Assembly (NCBI GenBank): GCA_026002305.1
Contig: BOBI01000069.1
Location: 1 to 10,996, forward strand
Reading direction: 5' to 3'
Source: Spirochaetia bacterium
GTDB lineage: Bacteria; Spirochaetota; Spirochaetia; Treponematales; Breznakiellaceae
DNA length: 10,996 nt
The notes under the pieces are model-generated. The model was not told the origin of the DNA. It searched no databases and was given only the letters and a program-made list of their open reading frames with translations. Both the position numbers and the translations under genes were made by a program. Within the stretch, counting starts at the first letter, position 1. Each line of letters opens with the position of its first letter. This document shows, one piece after another, positions 5,939 through 10,996 of this stretch.

Positions 5939-6710
5939 ATTAAAAAATGTAACTAAATCTTACAGGCAGGGAAAACTTTTTGGCAAGAATCGCACTGTTG
6001 AAATATTGCACGGTATAAATCTTAGCATAGAAAGCGGTCGTTGTTTGGGGCTTTTAGGGGAGTCAGGCTGTGGTAAAAGTACAACAGGGCGGATTGTACT
6101 AGGGCTGGAAAAATGCGGAGGCGAAGTCTTTTACGATGGTAAAGATATTTGGAAAATGAAAAAAGACGAACGCCGCATTTTTAGAAAAAATGCACAGGTG
6201 GTTTTCCAAAATTCACATGGCGCCGTAAATCCGCGTTTTCGTGCGTGGGAAGTTATCACCGAGCCGCTTAGCGCATTTAAAAAAATGAGCATTGATGAAT
6301 TACGGGAAACCGCTGCGGCACTTCTTTTACGTGTTGGTCTATCACGCGATGACATGGATAAACTCCCTGCTAAATTTTCAGGTGGAGAACTTCAGCGCAT
6401 TTGCATTGCACGGGCCATTGCCTTAAACCCAAAATTCATTGTTTTTGACGAAGCAGTAAGCGCGTTAGATATGCTTAATATGAGCCTTGTCCTTGATTTA
6501 ATTGCAGATTTAAAACAAAAAACAAACGCGGCATTCTTATTTATATCCCACGATTTGCGTGTCTTGTTAAAAATATCCGACAGCCTAGTCGTAATGAAAG
6601 ATGGGCGTATTACAAGTTATGTAAAAAATATTGCGGACTTGGAGGCAAAAAATCATATATTTGATCCTGCTTTCAAGACACTTGCACTATCTGTGCTGCC
6701 TGCGGCATAG
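5925..6710 (+). CDS. nikE: NikE, nickel ABC importer ATPase
   Basis: The 261-residue second ATPase completes the NikBCDE transporter. Walker A is GESGCGKST (45-53), the Q-loop glutamine is Gln95 (FQNS), the signature is FSGGELQRI (151-159), Walker B is FIVFDE (171-176), followed by AVSALD, and His209 (SHD) is the switch histidine. DEAVS-LD after Walker B and the C-terminal VLPA are shared with E. coli NikE, as is the overall length (268 residues there). It starts inside the end of nikD with a 14-base overlap, and AAGGAG (5911-5916) lies eight bases before ATG 5925. It is the last gene of operon 1. No clear terminator lies between its stop and the second leader repeat 71 bases on. Confidence 0.94.
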   Translation: MSLIELKNVTKSYRQGKLFGKNRTVEILHGINLSIESGRCLGLLGESGCGKSTTGRIVLGLEKCGGEVFYDGKDIWKMKKDERRIFRKNAQVVFQNSHGAVNPRFRAWEVITEPLSAFKKMSIDELRETAAALLLRVGLSRDDMDKLPAKFSGGELQRICIARAIALNPKFIVFDEAVSALDMLNMSLVLDLIADLKQKTNAAFLFISHDLRVLLKISDSLVVMKDGRITSYVKNIADLEAKNHIFDPAFKTLALSVLPAA

Positions 6711-6786
6711 GCACTTAATCTTTTGTTGCATTATGTGAATGTTAATCTAAAATGGTGCTTGTGTCACACCTGTTCGATCCGCCTAC

Positions 6787-6816
6787 TTGACACATTTTTA
6801 CGTCCCGGTGTAGGCT
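6787..6816 (+). promoter_or_regulatory. Candidate promoter of operon 2
   Basis: TTGACA (6787-6792), an 18-bp spacer and TAGGCT (6811-6816), as in copy 1. Sequence upstream differs from copy 1; it includes GTGT-C-ACAC (6761-6769), a short symmetrical site of unknown meaning. Confidence 0.45.
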
Positions 6817-6823
6817 TTATTGT

Positions 6824-6842
6824 ACACGGCACGAAGCCGTGT
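6824..6842 (+). promoter_or_regulatory. First leader hairpin, copy 2
   Basis: Seven-base perfect stem ACACGGC/GCCGTGT with an ACGAA loop, as in copy 1. Confidence 0.55.
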
Positions 6843-6868
6843 GTGCGAAATAGACTTTCAAATTGAGA

Positions 6869-6938
6869 AAACCCATGAAGGGCCGTGTTTTATATGCTTT
6901 GGCGAAGCCAAAGTAGAACGCCCTACATGGGTTTTTTT
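6869..6938 (+). terminator. Intrinsic terminator/attenuator in leader copy 2
   Basis: Stem AAACCCATG (6869-6877) with CATGGGTTT (6926-6934), interior AGGGC/GCCCT, apical CTTTGGC-GAA-GCCAAAG, and a seven-T run ending at 6938. Besides controlling operon 2, it could stop transcripts reading through from nikE, where no other terminator is visible. Confidence 0.8.
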
Positions 6939-6946
6939 ATTTATTG

Positions 6947-7002
6947 ACGTTCGCTCGCATCATGCGAGCGGGAAAATAACGTTCGCTCGCAATATGCGTG
7001 CG
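6947..7002 (+). repeat. Tandem pair of hairpins in the operon 2 leader
   Basis: The 13-mer ACGTTCGCTCGCA occurs at 6947-6959 and 6979-6991, a 32-bp period. Each copy forms a hairpin: CGCTCGCA with TGCGAGCG (6952-6970, perfect 8-bp stem) and CGCTCGCA with TGCGTGCG (6984-7002, one T-T mismatch). The pair lies between the terminator and the GGAGGA SD (7011-7016) and is absent from copy 1. Confidence 0.75.
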
Positions 7003-7020
7003 GAAATTTTGGAGGATTTT

Positions 7021-8613
7021 ATGAAAAAGTTATTTGGATTTATTTTGACGGTTGCGCTGGTAATGGGTTTAGGCGCATTGGTTTCGTGCAAGAAAACATC
7101 GGCGCACAACAAGGACACGCTTGTTGTTTCGGCGGGTTACGCTCTTATCAATGGCGACTATGAGCCTTGGAGCTGGGATTACGGTTATGAGGGGATTATG
7201 TTTTTCCATTCGGCACTGCTCAAAGTTAATGTTGATCTTGTCGTGGAAAACGATCTTGCTAAAAGCTACACAATTAGTGATGACGGTCTTATCTACACTT
7301 TTATACTTCGTGATGATGTTAAGTTTTCCGATGGTACGCCGCTTACAGCAGCAGATGTGGTTTTTACCTACAAGACCGCGCAGGGTGCAGACGGCGGTGT
7401 TGATCTTACTATGCTAAAAAACGCCGAAGTTGTTGACGGCGGGGTGCGGTTTACATTGAACAAAGTATTTTCGCCGTTTATCCGTACAACAGCATCACTG
7501 GGTATTGTTCCGGAACACGCTTATAACGATAAGTATAAGCTAAATCCTATCGGGACAGGCCCATTTAAGATGAAACAGATTGATGTTGATCAGCAGCTTA
7601 TCATCGAGCCTAACCCCTATTACTACGGTAAAAAATCGGCGTTTAAACAGATTACCCTGCTTAAAATTGACGAACAGCGGGCTTTAGCGGCGGCAAAATC
7701 AGGCGAGCTTGATGTGGTAATGGTAAATCCCGAATATGCCCGCGAAAAAATAGAAGGCTTTCATTTGGAAACAATAAAAACGTCCGATAACCGCGGGTTT
7801 AATCTGCCTTTGGTACCGGAACAAAAAAATGCTAAAGGCATTGTTGTCGGCAACAATGTAACAAGCGACCCTGCCGTGCGCCGCGCCCTTAACATAGGGG
7901 TAAGCCGTCAAGAGATCATCAATAACGCGTTAAACGGCATTGGAACGCCCTCTTGGGTACGTTTTGAGCCGCTTCCTTGGGCAAACATGGAGCCGGGTCT
8001 AAAAGACAATCAGGTTGAAGAAGCAAAAAAATTACTCGAAGATGCAGGCTGGAAAGATACGGACGGCGATGGGGTGCGCGAGAAAAACGGTATTAGGTGC
8101 GCGTTCAAAATAACAGGACGTGCCGACGATTTACAACGATATAACCTTGCCGTAGCCTTAGCCGAAAATGCAAAAAAGCTAGGCATTGAAATTACGGCGC
8201 AGGTTATGAATTGGGGTGAGGCAAAAGCAATATCCCGCAATGTTCCCACCTGCATAGGCACAGGCAGCTACAGTTACTACGATGTCTACACCGCATTCTA
8301 TAGCGAGCTTGGGTCTGTAAATCAAAATCCAACGAACTTAGCAAACGCTGCGATGTACAGCAACAAAACCACCGATACCTACATTAACGCTATGCTTGCC
8401 GCCCGCTCTGACGCAGAGGCAATCGTACAGGCAAAACTAGCGCAGTACGACGGCAAAACAGGACCCAATGTCGATATGCCCTATATTTGGCTTGCCAACA
8501 TCGATCATTGCTATTTTGTCCGCGACGGATTATCACTCGGTAACCAGCGAATTCACCCGCACGGTCACGGTATGCCGGTTGTGCAGAATATGAATGAGTG
8601 GAGGTATGAGTGA
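7021..8613 (+). CDS. Family 5 ABC substrate-binding lipoprotein, probable nickel or nickel-complex binder
   Basis: This 530-residue extracytoplasmic binding protein has a lipoprotein signal ending LVSC with Cys23 as the lipidation site. Typical family 5 landmarks are LAKSYTISDDGLIYTFILRD (79-98), VKFSDGTPLTAADV (100-113), IGTGPFKM (177-184) and WKDTDGDGVREKNG (344-357). It lacks the NikA pocket motifs (no NVGPLNPH or TWGPPYEPH), so it belongs to a different branch. Near the C-terminus is a His cluster, HPHGHG (512-517), which suggests metal or metal-complex binding. The SBP-permease-permease-ATPase order resembles both dipeptide importers and the NikZYXWV nickel system of Campylobacter. ATG 7021 is preferred: GGAGGA (7011-7016) is four bases upstream. 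The frame stays open upstream to 6820, but that part is the leader. Substrate is inferred from context and is uncertain; peptide, cobalt or a metallophore complex are alternatives. Confidence 0.85.
   Translation: MKKLFGFILTVALVMGLGALVSCKKTSAHNKDTLVVSAGYALINGDYEPWSWDYGYEGIMFFHSALLKVNVDLVVENDLAKSYTISDDGLIYTFILRDDVKFSDGTPLTAADVVFTYKTAQGADGGVDLTMLKNAEVVDGGVRFTLNKVFSPFIRTTASLGIVPEHAYNDKYKLNPIGTGPFKMKQIDVDQQLIIEPNPYYYGKKSAFKQITLLKIDEQRALAAAKSGELDVVMVNPEYAREKIEGFHLETIKTSDNRGFNLPLVPEQKNAKGIVVGNNVTSDPAVRRALNIGVSRQEIINNALNGIGTPSWVRFEPLPWANMEPGLKDNQVEEAKKLLEDAGWKDTDGDGVREKNGIRCAFKITGRADDLQRYNLAVALAENAKKLGIEITAQVMNWGEAKAISRNVPTCIGTGSYSYYDVYTAFYSELGSVNQNPTNLANAAMYSNKTTDTYINAMLAARSDAEAIVQAKLAQYDGKTGPNVDMPYIWLANIDHCYFVRDGLSLGNQRIHPHGHGMPVVQNMNEWRYE
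7024..7095 (+). repeat. 72-bp signal-peptide repeat, copy 2
   Basis: Exact copy of 1652-1723, encoding the signal peptide through the lipobox Cys and two lysines. The adjoining ribosome binding region (TTGGAGGATT) is also shared. Confidence 0.95.
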
Positions 8614-8626
8614 TGAATGAAAAGAG

Positions 8627-9601
8627 ATGAGAGATAAAATTAAATATATATTGATTACACTTATCAGGATGCTCCTCTTACTTTTTGGTGTTACCGTGTT
8701 GGGCTTTATCCTTGTGGTATCTTCGCCCTTTGATCCGCTTGATGCCTTTGGCGGCGGGGAGGTGGGAATGTCGCCTGAACGAAGGGCGTTCATTTCCGCT
8801 CACTGGGGCTTGGATAAAACAAAAACCGAACGCTATTTTATATGGCTTGGTAATATCCTTAAAGGTGATATGGGGGACAGTATCACATTTCGCCGCCCCG
8901 TGTCGGAGGTGATTGCAAACGGCATTGCCGCTTCCCTTGCCCTCATGTTTAGCGCATGGGTGCTATCCGGCATTTTGGGCTTTGCCCTTGGTGTTGCCGC
9001 AGGAAGCCTTGAATACAGCCTTTTTGATAAGTGTGTGCGCGGCTTTTGTTTCGTGCTTGCCTCTACGCCGGTGTTTTGGCTGGGTCTACTGCTCTTGATG
9101 TTTTTTTCAGTGTATTTAGGTTGGTTTCCATTAGGGTTTGGTACGCCAATAGGAATGGCTGCTGCCGATGTAAAATTCGGCGACCGCATTTATCATCTTA
9201 TTTTACCTGCCCTAACTTTGAGCATTACCAGTGTTGCCAATATCACATTGCACACACGGCAAAAACTAATTGACATACTCAAAACCGAGTACATGCTTTT
9301 TGCACAGGCGCGGGGTGAAACAAAACGACAGGCGGTTATACGGCACGGATTACGGAATATCGCGCCTCCTGCCCTTACCTTGCAATTTGCAAGTTTTAGC
9401 GAGCTTTTCGGCGGCAGCGTTCTTGCCGAAAGTGTGTTTTCGTACCCCGGACTTGGCAATGCCGCTGTTAAAGCGGGGCTTGCAGGCGATGCGCCCACCC
9501 TGCTAGGCGTTGCCCTCTTTGCGGCAATTTTTGTTTTTGCCGGTAACCTTTGCGCAAACATATTGTACGGTGTGCTAAACCCGCAAATAAGAAATGTGTA
9601 A
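8627..9601 (+). CDS. ABC importer permease, DppB/NikB type (operon 2)
   Basis: The 324-residue membrane protein has an N-terminal membrane segment (about 7-31), an external loop with the family pattern LG(N)ILKGDMGDSITFRRPV (74-92), several further membrane segments and a coupling loop at 221-244 (EYMLFAQARG followed by RHGLRN). The C-terminus LNPQIR is the usual end of this family. FSYPGLGNAAVKA (271-283) corresponds to the FAWPGVGRYAV segment of NikB. It should form the channel with the next gene product. ATG 8627 follows the binding-protein stop by 13 bases. The best upstream SD, GGAGGT (8600-8605), is instead well spaced for ATG 8613, which opens only a five-codon frame (MNEKR) ending across the permease start, so translation may depend on coupling. 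Confidence 0.88.
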   Translation: MRDKIKYILITLIRMLLLLFGVTVLGFILVVSSPFDPLDAFGGGEVGMSPERRAFISAHWGLDKTKTERYFIWLGNILKGDMGDSITFRRPVSEVIANGIAASLALMFSAWVLSGILGFALGVAAGSLEYSLFDKCVRGFCFVLASTPVFWLGLLLLMFFSVYLGWFPLGFGTPIGMAAADVKFGDRIYHLILPALTLSITSVANITLHTRQKLIDILKTEYMLFAQARGETKRQAVIRHGLRNIAPPALTLQFASFSELFGGSVLAESVFSYPGLGNAAVKAGLAGDAPTLLGVALFAAIFVFAGNLCANILYGVLNPQIRNV

Positions 9602-10439
9602 TTTAAGGAAGCCGAAATTAAGAATGAATAGAAGAACTAAAACTGCTGCGTTATGCGCCATTATATTATTTTGTTTGCTTGTAATTATCATTGCGGGGCT
9701 TTTGATGAACCGCTCGCTTTACAGTCCTGTCTATGCGGACAAAATGCTTGCACCGTCAGCGAAACATATTTTTGGCACCGATTATCTTGGGCGTGATATG
9801 TTTTTTAGAACGTTAAAAGGACTTAGCGCCAGTATTCTGATTGGTACGCTTGCCGCAACAAGCAGCGCGATTATTGCCCTTGCGTTGGGACTTTTATCTG
9901 CACTGCGCGGCGGTATTACCGACAAGATTGTTTCGTGGTTTGTAGACCTGTTTATGAGTATTCCGCACCTCGTTCTTTTGATGTTGGTGTCGTATATGTT
10001 AGGCAAGGGTGAGCGCGGCGTGATTATTGCCATCGCGATAACGCACTGGCCCGGCCTTACCCGCCTGCTGCGTGCCGAAGTTTTGCAGGTGCGCGATGCG
10101 CCGTTTGTAAAAACAGCCGCCCGTTTAGGTTCTACGCCGCTTCAAATTGCCGCGGAACACATCGTTCCGCATATTTTACCGCAATTTATCACAGGTCTTA
10201 TTTTACTGTTTCCCCATGCTATTTTGCACGAGGCGGCGATCACTTTTATAGGCTTTGGGCTTGCCCTGGATACACCGGCAATAGGCATAATTCTCTCGGA
10301 ATCACTTGCACACATCAGTCAAGGCGCATGGTATCTTGTGTTTTTCCCCGGCACCGTTCTTGTTGTAATCGTAATGTTACTGGACAAACTCGGCGAGTAT
10401 GTTAAATTACTTGCCGATCCGATGAACGCTCAGGAGTGA
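9594..10439 (+). CDS. ABC importer permease, DppC/NikC type (operon 2)
   Basis: This 281-residue second permease contains the DppC-type signature IFGTDYLGRD (59-68), here starting after a single N-terminal membrane segment (about 18-38), then SIPHLVLLMLVSYMLG, ITHWPGLTRLLRAEVL, a coupling loop around VKTAARLGSTPLQIA, and EAAITFIGFGLALDTPAIG near the end. It lacks the His/Cys-rich tail of NikC. ATG 9594 overlaps the preceding gene by eight bases (ATGTGTAA), suggesting coupled translation, but no clear SD precedes it. ATG 9624 is an alternative that removes ten residues, with AAGGA (9605-9609) 14 bases upstream, longer than ideal. The two starts cannot be separated by eye. Confidence 0.87.
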   Translation: MCNLRKPKLRMNRRTKTAALCAIILFCLLVIIIAGLLMNRSLYSPVYADKMLAPSAKHIFGTDYLGRDMFFRTLKGLSASILIGTLAATSSAIIALALGLLSALRGGITDKIVSWFVDLFMSIPHLVLLMLVSYMLGKGERGVIIAIAITHWPGLTRLLRAEVLQVRDAPFVKTAARLGSTPLQIAAEHIVPHILPQFITGLILLFPHAILHEAAITFIGFGLALDTPAIGIILSESLAHISQGAWYLVFFPGTVLVVIVMLLDKLGEYVKLLADPMNAQE

Positions 10440-10443
10440 TAAA

Positions 10444-10996
10444 GTGGTAAATGAAGAAATCTTGACCGTAAAAAATTTATCGGTATCATTCAAAATGTAC
10501 GACAGGCGCTTGGAACAAAAAGAATTAACGGTAATCAACTCACTTTCGGTATCGGTGCATAAAGGTGAAATTGTCGCCATAGCCGGATCGTCGGGATCCG
10601 GGAAAAGTTTACTAGCCCATGCGATTTTAGGCATACTGCCGCACAATTCAACAGTTAAGGGCAGCATTGATTACCGTGGACAGCCGCTTACACATAAGCG
10701 GTTAGAGGTATTGCGCGGGCGTGAAATTGCCCTAATTCCTCAATCGGTAAATTACCTTGACCCATTGATGACCGCCGGTAAACAAGTAGAGGGAATCTTC
10801 GGCACACCGAAACAACAAGAAGCTGTTTTTGCCCGCTACGGTCTTGCTCCCGACGTAGCAAGACTTTACCCCTACCAACTTTCAGGCGGCATGGCACGGC
10901 GTGTTTTATTGTCTACCGCCGTTATTAGCGGAGCCTCTTTAATTATTGCCGATGAGCCTACCCCCGGTATGAGCGTAGAAATGGCACGGCGGGCAA
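10444..10996 (+). CDS. ABC importer ATPase, DppD/NikD type (operon 2), cut by the window end
   Basis: The frame starts at GTG 10444, with AGGAG (10432-10436) seven bases upstream and four bases after the permease stop, and is still open at the window edge after 184 codons. Walker A is GSSGSGKS (48-55), the Q-loop glutamine is Gln100 (IPQS), the signature is LSGGMARRV (146-154), and Walker B is LIIADE (166-171) followed by PTPGM in place of the usual TSALD D-loop. The C-terminal third, including the switch histidine, lies outside the window. SGGM in the signature resembles NikD more than generic oligopeptide ATPases. A partner ATPase gene would be expected just downstream, by analogy with Nik and Dpp operons. 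The precise substrate cannot be told from the ATPase. Confidence 0.88.
   Translation, partial: MVNEEILTVKNLSVSFKMYDRRLEQKELTVINSLSVSVHKGEIVAIAGSSGSGKSLLAHAILGILPHNSTVKGSIDYRGQPLTHKRLEVLRGREIALIPQSVNYLDPLMTAGKQVEGIFGTPKQQEAVFARYGLAPDVARLYPYQLSGGMARRVLLSTAVISGASLIIADEPTPGMSVEMARRA

Larger units (their letters stand above)
6782..6941 (+). repeat. 160-bp leader repeat, copy 2
   Basis: Identical to 794-953 at every position. It begins 71 bases after the nikE stop and precedes the second importer operon. Unlike copy 1, it is not directly followed by the SD: a 69-bp insert with two hairpins (6942-7010) intervenes. Confidence 0.9.

Noticed and set aside
6711..6781. Terminator after nikE
   Set aside because: Only a 4-bp GCAC/GTGC pairing and the GTGTCACAC palindrome are visible, with no stem followed by a T-run. 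The leader copy 2 terminator may serve instead.
6820..7020. In-frame 67-codon upstream extension of the operon 2 binding protein
   Set aside because: It would bury the lipoprotein signal peptide inside the protein and translate the leader and hairpins; ATG 7021 with GGAGGA and a normal signal peptide is far better.
7021..10996. Operon 2 as a tandem duplication of nikABCDE
   Set aside because: Apart from the leader, SD region and signal-peptide DNA, the proteins share only family-level similarity and the binding protein lacks the NikA pocket motifs.

Overview
The window looks like part of a nickel-acquisition region from an anaerobic bacterium with strong GGAGG ribosome binding sites. The genome type is uncertain. 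The lipoprotein signal ending in SCKK and the truncated PD-(D/E)XK (Rpn-type) nuclease relative would suit a Treponema-like spirochaete, but an anaerobic Firmicute is not excluded. All intact genes are on the + strand.

Layout: positions 1-100 hold no recognisable gene. Positions 101-727 carry the C-terminal remnant of an Rpn-family nuclease/transposase-like gene whose catalytic N-terminus is missing. A 160-bp leader (794-953) follows, with a candidate promoter, a small hairpin and a strong intrinsic terminator just upstream of a Shine-Dalgarno (SD). Operon 1 then encodes a His-rich small protein (965-1288), a CooT-like nickel-binding protein (1406-1609) and a complete NikABCDE nickel ABC importer (1640-6710). 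NikA keeps the residues that in Escherichia coli NikA surround the metal complex. NikC has an added His/Cys-rich N-terminal tail.

A second copy of the leader, identical over 160 bp (6782-6941), stands before operon 2. This is a second peptide/nickel-type ABC importer: a substrate-binding lipoprotein (7021-8613), two permeases (8627-9601, 9594-10439) and an ATPase cut by the window end (10444 onward). The two binding proteins are very different, yet their signal-peptide DNA is identical over 72 bp.

Working model (inference): the two importers take up nickel or different nickel complexes and share a duplicated RNA-level control element. The His-rich protein and CooT then buffer or deliver nickel in the cytoplasm, perhaps to a nickel enzyme such as carbon monoxide dehydrogenase or a hydrogenase. 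The most interesting candidate for something undescribed is the duplicated leader with its terminator, together with further hairpin/T-run structures in front of cooT and, more weakly, nikA.
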